37,972 nt of DNA from Aquabacterium olei. Lineage in GTDB: Bacteria; Pseudomonadota; Gammaproteobacteria; Burkholderiales; Burkholderiaceae_C. The notes below the pieces were generated by a model. It ran no database searches. It was given only the letters and a program-made list of their open reading frames with translations, and was not told where the DNA came from. The stretch lies in contig JAJUHM010000002.1 in the NCBI GenBank assembly GCA_029279925.1, forward strand, positions 1-37,972, read 5' to 3'. Of this stretch, positions 16,054 through 23,239 are shown piece after piece (the first letter of the stretch is position 1; each line of letters begins with the position of its first letter). The position numbers and the translations under genes are program-made.

Positions 16054-16848
16054 ATGGACTACACCACTTCAGACGGGTTCGAGACCCACGTTGCAACCGG
16101 CAACCGCATGCACCAGGACACCGCTGCGGTGCCCACGGTGCTCTCCGCGAAGGACATCAACGCCCTGACATGGTCCCTGATGGAGATCGTCAAGGCCGCA
16201 GGCCTGACGCCTCAGCAGTTCGACCCGGCCAACGTCAACACCTACCGCGTGCTGCTCGCCGCGCTCAAGAAGGTGCTGATCGACCGGGCCGGGGACGCCG
16301 ACCTGACGGGCGACTTTAGAACCAGCGGGACGTGGACCGGCTCGTTCGCCCTGAAGTTGGCCAACGCGTACATCAATGCGCTCGGCTCGCAAGTGATCTT
16401 CAACATGGACGTCGATGACTACCTGCAATACCGGCGGGACATTGACTCCTTCGATTTTCGTGTTGCCGGTATCACCCGGTTGTTTGTGGACCAGTTTGGT
16501 CCAGGTCGCAACAACGATGCCACCTCGCCCAACTCGCTGCCGCGCCTGTCGCAGGTGCAATCCATGGTTGACGCGGTTCGCGGCTCCGTCACCGTGCTGC
16601 ACGGTCAGATCTACCACGGCAGTGTCCTTCCTCTGCCTGCGGGCTACACCGAAGAGCAATGCCGCTGGATCGTGTCGCCATTCGACTACGACTCGGGATT
16701 CTTTGACCTGAGAGAGGGCGAGGCCCAGCAAGCTCCCCGTTTGACCTGCAAGGTGGGCTCGGGCCGAGTCGTGGAAGCACAAATTGTCTTCAACATTGGC
16801 GGCTGGCGTGCCAGCTGGGCCAACTACATCGTCATCGGAGTCAAGTGA
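16054..16848 (+). CDS. Tail fiber protein
   Basis: 264 residues, short for a fiber. The N-terminal 75 residues (FETHVATGNRMHQDTAAVPT, LSAKDINALTWSLMEIVKAAGL, NTYRVLLAALKKVL) are the baseplate-attachment type seen in fibers of Burkholderiales transposable phages. The rest is probably a beta-rich trimer ending in NIGGWRASWANYIVIGVK. The distal part is short and has no repeated shaft, so host recognition may be shared with another virion protein such as the NodB-like fusion at 4217-5953. That link is inference. Confidence 0.8.
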   Translation: MDYTTSDGFETHVATGNRMHQDTAAVPTVLSAKDINALTWSLMEIVKAAGLTPQQFDPANVNTYRVLLAALKKVLIDRAGDADLTGDFRTSGTWTGSFALKLANAYINALGSQVIFNMDVDDYLQYRRDIDSFDFRVAGITRLFVDQFGPGRNNDATSPNSLPRLSQVQSMVDAVRGSVTVLHGQIYHGSVLPLPAGYTEEQCRWIVSPFDYDSGFFDLREGEAQQAPRLTCKVGSGRVVEAQIVFNIGGWRASWANYIVIGVK

Positions 16849-17405
16849 TGCCGTATTACGTCCTGAACGCGCTGGGCGCGGTGGTTGCCGTCGCTTCGGC
16901 TCCGATCAATGAGGATGATCTGCAGGTCGGATGGTCTGTGGTGGAGAGCGAAGAGCACCCGACGAGCCTGCTGGACCTCGAGACTGTCACCCCGGAAGGC
17001 ATCCTGGTCTACCGGCAGCCAGCCGTCCCCACGCTCGACGAGCTGAAGGCTACGCGCGCTGCTTACATCGAGGGCAAGTGCGCTGCCCAGATCATTGCCG
17101 GCTTCGCATGCGATGCGTTGGGGGAGGCTCACACCTACCCGTCGAAGCCCACGGACCAAGCCAACCTGACGGCCTCGGTGCTCGACGCGGTGCTGGCCGG
17201 CGATGCGCCTGGCTGGACCACGCCGTTCTGGTGTGCCGATGCGGCCGGCGTCTGGGCGTGGCGTCAGCACACGGCAGTGCAGATCAAGGCGGTGGGCGCA
17301 GCCGGAAAGGCCGCAGTGCTCGCGGCGCAGGCGCACAACGCGTACCTGCAGGCTCAGATCGCCGCCGCGACGACGGCCGCCGAAGTGGAGGCTGTGACGT
17401 GGTGA
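16848..17405 (+). CDS. DUF4376-containing tail fiber accessory protein
   Basis: 185 residues. The N-terminal part (MPYYVLNALGAVVAVASAPI) resembles the head of fiber-assembly proteins. Residues 75-170 (CAAQIIAGFACDALGEAHTYPS, DQANLTASVLDAV, TTPFWCADAAGVWAWRQHTAVQI) are a DUF4376 domain, common in small proteins encoded directly after phage fibers. The ATG at 16848 overlaps the fiber stop (TGATG); an in-frame GTG lies one codon earlier. A chaperone or fiber-tip role is inferred from position. Confidence 0.8.
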   Translation: MPYYVLNALGAVVAVASAPINEDDLQVGWSVVESEEHPTSLLDLETVTPEGILVYRQPAVPTLDELKATRAAYIEGKCAAQIIAGFACDALGEAHTYPSKPTDQANLTASVLDAVLAGDAPGWTTPFWCADAAGVWAWRQHTAVQIKAVGAAGKAAVLAAQAHNAYLQAQIAAATTAAEVEAVTW

Positions 17406-17692
17406 AGCGCCTGCTCGTCGGTTTGGGAATCTGGCTCGCCTGCGTGGTGGCCGACCTGCTGTCGCTCGGCTGGATGCTGGTGGCCCTGTTCTGCTCTCCC
17501 CGGCGTTTCTGGCGGGGCGCCATCGCAAAGGACCAGGCGGTCAACGCCGCCGTCCTGAACGGCAGCGAGGACGAGACGATCAGCAGCCGAGCTGCGCGAG
17601 CGGCCGCTCGAGGCGAACGCTGGGGCTGCGTGCTTTGCCGGCTGCTGGACAAAATCGACCGCAACCATTGCCGGGACGCCACCGGCACGTAA
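17402..17692 (+). CDS. Small phage protein with N-terminal membrane segment
   Basis: 96 residues with a GTG start overlapping the previous stop (GTGA); another GTG one codon upstream is possible. Residues 4-31 (LLVGLGIWLACVVADLLSLG, then WMLVALFC) form one long or two short membrane helices. The C-terminal part carries NGSEDETISSRAARAAARG and CRLLDKIDRNHCRDA, a motif set seen in many small phage and prophage proteins of unknown function found after tail fiber genes. No function can be assigned. Confidence 0.7.
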   Translation: MKRLLVGLGIWLACVVADLLSLGWMLVALFCSPRRFWRGAIAKDQAVNAAVLNGSEDETISSRAARAAARGERWGCVLCRLLDKIDRNHCRDATGT

Positions 17693-17697
17693 AAAAA

Positions 17698-17793
17698 GAC
17701 AGGGCGAACCTCTGGGTGTTGGAGCACCCTCGGGTTCATCCTCCCCGCAACCACGCTGCGGATCAGACCAAGGCCCTGCCACCTGTGCACAGG
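17698..17793 (+). ncRNA. Structured RNA resembling C4 antisense RNA
   Basis: Three helices can be drawn: a closing stem CAGGGC (17700-17705) / GCCCTG (17773-17778); hairpin 1, GAACC (17706-17710) and GGGTG (17714-17718) pairing with CACCC (17725-17729) and GGTTC (17733-17737) around TTGGAG; and hairpin 2, CCGCA (17745-17749) / TGCGG (17757-17761). A 12-bp palindrome (17782-17793) follows. The junction layout and the GUUGGAGC loop match my memory of the C4 antisense RNA family of phages (P1/P7 C4, Salmonella IsrK relatives). It lies after a small hypothetical gene and 25 bases before com. Family membership needs a covariance search. Confidence 0.6.
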
Positions 17794-17818
17794 CGGGGCG
17801 GATTGTAAGAGGCTGACC

Positions 17819-18070
17819 GTGGAAACCGTCCGATGTGGCCAGTGCAACAAGCTGCTGGCCGTGGGTGAATACACCCGACTGCAGATCAAATGCGGCCGCT
17901 GCCGCACTTTGAACGACCTGAGGGCCCCGAGCCCCACCCCAGAGCGCCAGCGAGCGTCATCAACGACTGGAGATCGTCATGACGCATCAGAGCGCCGGAA
18001 AGAGCCCCCTGGCCTGGCTGGGGGGAAAGAAGAAGTTGGCCGACGAGATCATCCGGCGCATGCCGGATGA
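17819..18070 (+). CDS. com: Com-like zinc-finger translational activator
   Basis: 83 residues from a GTG behind AAGAGG. Cysteines at 6, 9, 25 and 28 give CxxC-N15-CxxC (VRCGQCNKLLAV, QIKCGRCRTLNDL), nearly the spacing and sequence of Mu Com, an RNA-binding zinc finger that opens a hairpin over the mom start codon. The tail after residue 36 is low-complexity and overlaps the methyltransferase frame by 92 bases, as com overlaps mom in Mu. The downstream start lies in a hairpin, so the same mechanism is inferred. The ATG-less start and short length make it easy to miss. Confidence 0.8.
   Translation: METVRCGQCNKLLAVGEYTRLQIKCGRCRTLNDLRAPSPTPERQRASSTTGDRHDASERRKEPPGLAGGKEEVGRRDHPAHAG
17954..17985 (+). 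promoter_or_regulatory. Translation-inhibiting hairpin over the methyltransferase start
   Basis: GCGTCAT (17954-17960) is the exact reverse complement of ATGACGC (17979-17985), whose first three bases are the methyltransferase start codon. The Shine-Dalgarno GGAG lies in the loop. In addition, the ten bases centred on the start (CGTCATGACG) are a palindrome. The hairpin lies inside the com reading frame, as the inhibitory stem of Mu mom mRNA does. It is expected to block translation until Com binds. Confidence 0.65.
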
Positions 18071-18782
18071 CCACCAGGCGTACTGCGAGGTCTTCGCAGG
18101 GGCGGCCTGGGTGCTCTTTAAAAAGCCAGAGTCGAAGGTGGAGATCATCAACGACATCAACCGGGACCTGGTCACGCTGTACCGCTGCGTGAAGCACCAC
18201 CTGGAAGAGCTGTGCAAGCAGTTCAAGTGGATGCTGGTGGCCCGCGACGAGTTCGATCGCTTCCTCGCCACGCCGGCAGAGACGCTGACGGACATCCAGC
18301 GGGCGGCCCGGTTCTACTACCTGGCCAAGACCAGCTTCGGTGCCCGGATCTCGAAGCCCACCTTCGGCATCGCTGCGACGGGCCCCAGCAGGCTTAACCT
18401 GTTGCGGATCGAAGAGGATCTCAGCGAGGCGCACCTGCGGCTCAGTCGGGTCTATATCGAGAACCGGCCTTACGACCAGGTGATCGACCGCTTCGACAAG
18501 CCGGGCACCCTGTTCTATCTCGACCCACCGTACTGGGGCTGCGAGGACGATTACGGCAAGCACCTGTTCAGCCGCGACGACTTCGCGCGCCTGGCGGCCC
18601 AGCTCGAGGGCCTCAAAGGGCGGTTCATCCTGAGCTTGAACGACCGGCCGGAGGTGCGTGAGGTGTTTGCCAACTTCCACATCGACTCGGTGCGGACCCG
18701 CTACACGGTCAGCGCCAAGTCGAACCAGGAGGTGGGGGAGGTCCTGATCACCAACTTCAAGCCGCGGCTGAAGGGGCTGTGA
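17979..18782 (+). CDS. D12-class DNA N6-adenine methyltransferase
   Basis: 267 residues, the usual size for Dam-like enzymes. Motifs: PLAWLGGKKKLADEI at residues 10-24 (the family's FxGGK region), VFAGAAWVLF at 38-47 (SAM-binding FxGxG equivalent), NDINRDLV at 58-65, and the catalytic LDPPY at 181-185. It should methylate adenine in a short DNA site; the target cannot be read from sequence. Its place at the right tip after com is the position of mom in Mu, so an anti-restriction role and tight late control are inferred. A self-complementary start region precedes it. Confidence 0.9.
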   Translation: MTHQSAGKSPLAWLGGKKKLADEIIRRMPDDHQAYCEVFAGAAWVLFKKPESKVEIINDINRDLVTLYRCVKHHLEELCKQFKWMLVARDEFDRFLATPAETLTDIQRAARFYYLAKTSFGARISKPTFGIAATGPSRLNLLRIEEDLSEAHLRLSRVYIENRPYDQVIDRFDKPGTLFYLDPPYWGCEDDYGKHLFSRDDFARLAAQLEGLKGRFILSLNDRPEVREVFANFHIDSVRTRYTVSAKSNQEVGEVLITNFKPRLKGL

Positions 18783-18794
18783 AGGCGCTTAAAT

Positions 18795-18873
18795 GCCGGA
18801 TCAAAGATGTGTTTGAATCGGCTGAAAATGCTGGATCAAACTAAACGTCGCGCTGGATCAATTCAAACGGCGC
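18795..18873. repeat. Right-end transposase-binding repeats (R1, R2 and a partial R3)
   Basis: Two adjacent 22-bp units, 18830-18851 and 18852-18873, agree at 18 of 22 positions (both begin GCTGGATCAA and end AAACGnCGC). A third, degenerate copy starts at 18795 (GCCGGATCAAA) at 35 bp spacing. Tandem 22-bp sites next to the terminus are how Mu arranges R1/R2. IS21-family elements also carry such terminal repeats, so an IS end is the alternative. The repeats lie between the last phage gene and the interrupted host gene. Confidence 0.65.
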
Positions 18874-18880
18874 GCTACTT

Positions 18881-20023
18881 GACGCCCGCACCGTCCACAT
18901 CACCCTGAGCGCCCCCTGTGCCACCCTGCCTGCGTTGCTGGCCCACAGCAGCACCGTGGTGCTGGCGCCGTCCGCCGTCGATGCGCAGGGGCAGGTGCGA
19001 CGCATCGTCGGCAGCGGGCCGTACCGCATCACGCGGCTGGTGCCGCCACAGACCCTGGCCGTTGGTGTGGCGCCCACCTACGACGGCCCGGCGCCGGTCG
19101 TGCAGCAGGCGCGCTACCTGAGCGTCAGCCGGGCAGAGACCCGCGCCCTCATGGCCGAAGGGGGGCAGGCCGACCTGGCCATGCAGCTCGACCCGGCCAG
19201 CTGGCAGCGGCTCAGGCTGCGGCGCCACCTGCGGATCGAGGAAGTCACCTTGCCGCGCACCATCACCCTCAAGCTCAATGCCGGGCTCGGGCCGCTGCGC
19301 GACGCGCGTGTCCGTCGCGCGCTGAGCCTGTGCATCGACCGCCACGGCATCGCCAAGGCACTGCTGCGCGCGCCGCATCTGGCCGCGACGCAGCTGTTGT
19401 CGCCGGCCGCCGCCGCGTGGCACGATCCGGCGCTGCCGCCCCTGGGGCGCGACCCGGTTGAGGCCGCACGGCTGCTGCGCGAGGCCGGCTGGACGCGGCA
19501 CACCGACGGCCTGCGGGACGCCCAGGGGCAGCCCCTGACCCTCACGCTGCGCACCTTTCCTGACCGTCCCGAGCTGCCCATTGTGGCCACCGCCCTGCAG
19601 GAGCAGTGGCGCCAGGCCGGGCTGGCCGTCCAGGTGCGCATCGGCAACTCCGGCGACATCCCGCTGGGGCACCGCGATGGCACGCTGCAGCTTGCCCTCA
19701 TGGCGCGCAACTACGGCAGCATCCCCGACGTGGCCGCGACCCTGCTGCAGGACTTCGGCCCGAACGGAGGCGACTGGGGCGCCATGGGGTGGCAGCACCC
19801 CGAGGTGACGGATGCGCTGACACGGCTCGATCGCCTGCCAGGCGCCGCCGCCGAGGCGCAGGCCCTGCGCCGCCGCGTCGTCCGCATCCTGCACGAGGAA
19901 CTGCCCGTCATCCCGGTGGCGTGGTATCGCCAGCAGGTGGCCGTCAGCCAGCGCGTGCGCGACGTCAGCCTCGATCCGCTCGAGCGCAGTCACCGGATTT
20001 CCCGAATGAGGTGGAACACATGA
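18881..20023 (+). pseudogene. Peptide/nickel-type ABC substrate-binding protein, 5' part cut off by the prophage
   Basis: About 380 codons remain; family members have 500 or more. The sequence enters at ARTVHITLSAPCATLPALLA and GSGPYRITRLVPPQTL, which belong to the middle of family-5 binding proteins (the 'vGtGPY' region). It then shows DARVRRALSLCIDRHGIAKALL and the C-terminal ELPVIPVAWYRQQVAV. The signal peptide and first lobe are missing, and an in-frame stop lies upstream inside the phage end repeats. The remaining frame is intact to its stop, which overlaps the permease start (ATGA). The insertion should inactivate the protein and separate the permease genes from their promoter. Confidence 0.85.
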
Positions 20024-20985
20024 ATCCGTGGGTCGTCATCGCGCTGCGCCGGAGTGCGCAGGCCCTGGCCGTGGCACTCATCGTCGGCACCCTGTGCTTT
20101 GTGATGATGCGCCTGCTTCCCGGCGACCTGGCCACCCGGGTGGCGGCCGGGCGTTACGGCTATGACCTGGTCGGCAACGCCGCCGCAGACGCGGTGCGCG
20201 CCGAACTCGGCCTGGATCGGCCGGCCTGGCAGGCGCTGATGCTGTGGTGGGGCGACATCCTGCGCATGGACCTCGGCGTTTCGATGGTCAGCGGCGAGCC
20301 CGTCAGCGAGGAGCTGGCTCATCAGCTGAGCGCCACCGTGCACCTGTCGCTGGTGGCCATCCTGCTGGCGTTGGCCGTCGGCGTGCCGGCCGGCGTCATG
20401 GCCGGCCTGCGCCCGGGTGGGGTGTGGGACCGGCTCACGCTGGCCGGCGCGGTGGTGCTGCGCGCCTTGCCCACCTTCCTGGTGGCCCTGCTGCTGATGC
20501 TGGCCCTGGCCGTTCAGCTGGGGGCCTTGCCCGTGGCCGGTGACGGGCACGCGGCCAGCGTGCTGTTGCCCGCCATCACGCTGGCGCTGGCGCTGGCGGC
20601 CGGCCTGGCCCGCATCACGCGCGACACGCTGGTGGCGCTGCAGCGTTCACCGGACTGGTTCTTCGCTTTGAGCAAGGGCCTGTCGCCCGGGCAGGTGCTG
20701 TGGCGACATGGCGCCCGCCGGCTGGCGCTGCCGGCCACGGCCTACCTGGGCGTGCATGCCGCCCTGCTGATCGAGGGCGCCGTGGTCGTCGAGACCCTGT
20801 TTGCCTGGCCGGGCATCGGCCACGCACTGGTGCATGCCGTGTTCGGGCGGGACGTGCCCGTCATCCAGGGGGCGGCACTCACGATGGGCCTGCTCTTCGT
20901 GCTGCTCAGTGCCGCGGTGGACGCGCTGTGCCTGACGCTGGATCCGCGGCGCCGACTGGCGCAGACCGGGGGGCCTCATGGCTGA
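20020..20985 (+). CDS. ABC transporter permease, DppB/NikB type
   Basis: 321 residues. Starts ALRRSAQALAVALIVGTLCFVMMRLLPGDLA, the first helix and 'PGDP' motif of the B-type permease. It continues with SATVHLSLVAILLALAVGVPAGVMAG and ALVETLFAWPGIGHAL-like elements (VVVETLFAWPGIGHAL), the EAA coupling-loop region. About six membrane helices. ATGA overlap with the truncated binding-protein gene and an eight-base overlap with the C-type permease. It forms half of the inner-membrane channel. Expression is probably impaired by the upstream prophage. Confidence 0.92.
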   Translation: MNPWVVIALRRSAQALAVALIVGTLCFVMMRLLPGDLATRVAAGRYGYDLVGNAAADAVRAELGLDRPAWQALMLWWGDILRMDLGVSMVSGEPVSEELAHQLSATVHLSLVAILLALAVGVPAGVMAGLRPGGVWDRLTLAGAVVLRALPTFLVALLLMLALAVQLGALPVAGDGHAASVLLPAITLALALAAGLARITRDTLVALQRSPDWFFALSKGLSPGQVLWRHGARRLALPATAYLGVHAALLIEGAVVVETLFAWPGIGHALVHAVFGRDVPVIQGAALTMGLLFVLLSAAVDALCLTLDPRRRLAQTGGPHG

Positions 20986-21811
20986 GGCCCGCATGGGGAT
21001 GCCGGGGGTGGTGCGCCCGCGGTCGATGCGCCGGGGGCTGGGCTGGTTGCTGCTGGCGAGCCTGGCCGGCTTTGCGTTGCTCGGGCCCTTGCTCATTTCG
21101 CACGATCCGATCGCGCAGGATCTGTCCTTGAGCCTGGCCCCGCCCGACGCCCGTCACTGGCTGGGCACCGATGTGCTGGGACGCAGCGTGCTGGCCCGGC
21201 TGGCAGAGGCCACGCGGCTGTCGGTCGGGCTGGCCTGGCTGGCGGCCCTGACAGCGGCTGTGCCGGGCGTGCTCCTGGGCGTGCTGGCCGCCTGGCGCGG
21301 CGGGCGTGTGGACGCCGCGCTGCAGCTGCTGTCCGATGCCGTCATGTCCATGCCCGGTCTGCTCCTCGTGCTGCTGGTGGCCACGCTGGCACCGGGACAG
21401 GGCTGGGCGCTGTACACGGGGCTGTCGCTGGTGCTGTGGGTCGAGTTCTTCCGGGTCACGCGGGTGACGAGCCGGCCAGTGCTGTCCGGTGAGGCGGTCG
21501 AGGCGTCACGCCTGCTCGGCCTCGGCATGGGCCACGTGCTGCGCCACCACGTGGCGGCCGCACTGGGGCCGGTGCTGGGCACCCTGCTGGCCTTTGCCAC
21601 GGCGCAGGCGGTGCTGGCCACGGCCGCGCTGGGGTTCATCAGTGTCGGACTGCAGCCGCCCACGCCCGAACTCGGGCTGATGATGACCGAGTTCCTGCCC
21701 TATTACCACGAGGCCCCTTGGCTGATGGCCGGCCCGGTTGCCGTGCTGGCCTGGCTGGTGCTGGGGATGATGTGCCTGGTGCCCACCGCGGGCGAGGAGG
21801 TCGGGTCATGA
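20978..21811 (+). CDS. ABC transporter permease, DppC/NikC type
   Basis: 277 residues. Hallmarks of C-type permeases: HWLGTDVLGRSVLARLAEATRLSVGLAW near residues 60-87, and EASRLLGLGMGHVLRHHVAAALGP as the EAA loop contacting the ATPase. The end PPTPELGLMMTEF and PWLMAGPVAVLAWLVLGMMCL is the final helix pair. It partners the B-type permease. The next gene starts within its last codons. Confidence 0.92.
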   Translation: MAEARMGMPGVVRPRSMRRGLGWLLLASLAGFALLGPLLISHDPIAQDLSLSLAPPDARHWLGTDVLGRSVLARLAEATRLSVGLAWLAALTAAVPGVLLGVLAAWRGGRVDAALQLLSDAVMSMPGLLLVLLVATLAPGQGWALYTGLSLVLWVEFFRVTRVTSRPVLSGEAVEASRLLGLGMGHVLRHHVAAALGPVLGTLLAFATAQAVLATAALGFISVGLQPPTPELGLMMTEFLPYYHEAPWLMAGPVAVLAWLVLGMMCLVPTAGEEVGS

Positions 21812-23226
21812 CGCACCCCCTGTTGACGGTCCGCGGCTTGAGCGTGCACGCGCCGACCGGCCCGTTGCTGCAACCGCTGTCTTTCAGCCTGGAGGCGGGG
21901 GAGTGCCTCGTGCTGATGGGCGAAAGCGGCGCTGGCAAGTCGCTGCTCGCGCAGGCCATCATGGGCGCCTTGCCGCCTGGCCTGCGTGCCGCCGGCGAGG
22001 TGGTGCTCGATGGCGTGGCCAGTGCGGCGGCCGACGGCACGGCCCGGCGGCCTGCCTGGGGCCGCCGGCTGGCCCTGTTGCCCCAGGAGCCTGCCGTGGC
22101 GCTGTCGCCGCTCATGCGCCTGCGCGCCCAGCTGGCCGAGGTGCATGCCTGTGTGCGCGGCACCGGCTGGGATGCAGCCGACCGGCTGGCCGACGACGCG
22201 CTGGACCGCGTCGGCCTGGGCGCGGCCCGAGCGCGCCTGCCGGGCGAGCTGTCCGGAGGCATGGCCCAGCGTGCGGCCGCCGCGATCGCGACCGCGGGTG
22301 GCGCACGGGTGGTGTTGGCCGATGAGCCCACCAAGGGGCTGGATGCACACTGGCGCGACGCGGCTGTGCGCACGATGCGCGATGGTGCTGCGCAGGGGCA
22401 GGCCCTGGTGGTCATCACCCACGATGTCGCGGTGGCGAAGCAGTTGGGCGGGCGCATCCTGGTGCTGCGCCAGGGCGAGGTCGTCGAATCGGGGGACACC
22501 CACACCGTTCTTCAGTCTCCGGCCCACCCCTTCACCCGCGAGCTGCTGGCGGCCGACCCTTCAGCCTGGCACCGCCATGCCGGGGCGGTCCGGCCCGACG
22601 CGCCCCCGCTGATCGAGGTGCACGGTGTGAGCAAACGCTGGCAAGGTCCGCCGGTGTTCGACCAGGTCGACCTGTGCGTGCGGGAGGGGCAGCGGCTGGC
22701 GCTGGTCGGCCCCAGCGGCGGCGGCAAGAGCACGCTGGGCCAGATCCTGCTGGGGCTGCTGCCGCCGGACACCGGCCGGGTGGTGCGCCACCGCGCTGCA
22801 GCAGGCACGGCCTGCCAGAAGCTGTATCAGGACCCGGTGAAGGCTTTCCCCCCGACGCAGCCGCTGCGCGACCACCTGCGGGAGGTGATGCGGCGCCACG
22901 GCGGGCAGTGGACGACCGTGTCCACCTGGCTGGCCCGCGTCGGGCTGGACGAGTCCCTGCTGCATCGCCCGGCCACCCAGGTCTCGGGTGGGGAACTGCA
23001 GCGGCTGGCGCTGGTGCGCGCGTTGCTGGCGCGGCCGCGTTTCGTGTTCGCCGACGAGCCCACCTCGCGGCTCGACCCGCTCACGCAGCAGGCCACGGTA
23101 CGGGGCCTGGTCGATGCGCTCGACGAGCTGGGCGCCGCCATGCTGCTCGTCACCCATGACGAGGCCCTGGCCGGTGCCCTGTCCGAGCGGGTGCTCAGCC
23201 TGCGCGATGGCCGGCTGAGCGCCTAG
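21808..23226 (+). CDS. Fused double ATPase of the peptide/nickel ABC importer (DppD-DppF / NikD-NikE type)
   Basis: 472 residues with two complete nucleotide-binding domains in one chain. First: Walker A GESGAGKS (38-45), signature LSGGM (148-152), Walker B VLADEP, switch His 205. Second: Walker A GPSGGGKS (301-308), Q-loop LYQDP (339-343), signature VSGGE (392-396), Walker B VFADEP, VTHD. Each half is compact, about 235 residues instead of 320, and lacks the C-terminal oligopeptide-binding extension and Fe-S Cys cluster of DppD/F. That compactness fits NikD/NikE or metallophore importers better. The start overlaps the permease stop (ATGA). Confidence 0.92.
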   Translation: MTHPLLTVRGLSVHAPTGPLLQPLSFSLEAGECLVLMGESGAGKSLLAQAIMGALPPGLRAAGEVVLDGVASAAADGTARRPAWGRRLALLPQEPAVALSPLMRLRAQLAEVHACVRGTGWDAADRLADDALDRVGLGAARARLPGELSGGMAQRAAAAIATAGGARVVLADEPTKGLDAHWRDAAVRTMRDGAAQGQALVVITHDVAVAKQLGGRILVLRQGEVVESGDTHTVLQSPAHPFTRELLAADPSAWHRHAGAVRPDAPPLIEVHGVSKRWQGPPVFDQVDLCVREGQRLALVGPSGGGKSTLGQILLGLLPPDTGRVVRHRAAAGTACQKLYQDPVKAFPPTQPLRDHLREVMRRHGGQWTTVSTWLARVGLDESLLHRPATQVSGGELQRLALVRALLARPRFVFADEPTSRLDPLTQQATVRGLVDALDELGAAMLLVTHDEALAGALSERVLSLRDGRLSA

Positions 23227-23239
23227 AGGGGGGCGCGGC

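Larger units (their letters stand above)
1..18880 (+). mobile_element. Right (late) half of a Mu-like transposable prophage
   Basis: Genes from scaffold to DNA methyltransferase follow the order of Mu/B3-type phages: head, gp36, gpG, gp37, sheath, tube, gp41, tape measure, gpN, gpP, gp45 to gp48, fiber, com, modification gene. All are on + with many ATGA/TGATG overlaps, so they form one late transcription unit. The left part (transposase, regulators, terminase, portal, protease) is outside the window. The right boundary is inferred: two adjacent 22-bp repeats end at 18873, and from about 18881 the sequence reads in frame as the interior of a bacterial ABC substrate-binding protein. The exact last phage base cannot be fixed without the left junction and its target duplication. 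Confidence 0.9.

Noticed and set aside
17700-17778. tRNA-like gene suggested by GGGTTCATCC
   Set aside because: The segment resembles a T-arm at first glance, but no cloverleaf, anticodon arm or 3' acceptor can be drawn. The three-helix C4-like layout fits better.
18783-18880. Stand-alone IS21-type insertion sequence end
   Set aside because: The 22-bp repeats resemble IS21 terminal repeats, but no istA/istB genes or second end lie in the window, and the repeats are exactly where a Mu-like phage right end is expected. Kept only as an alternative.
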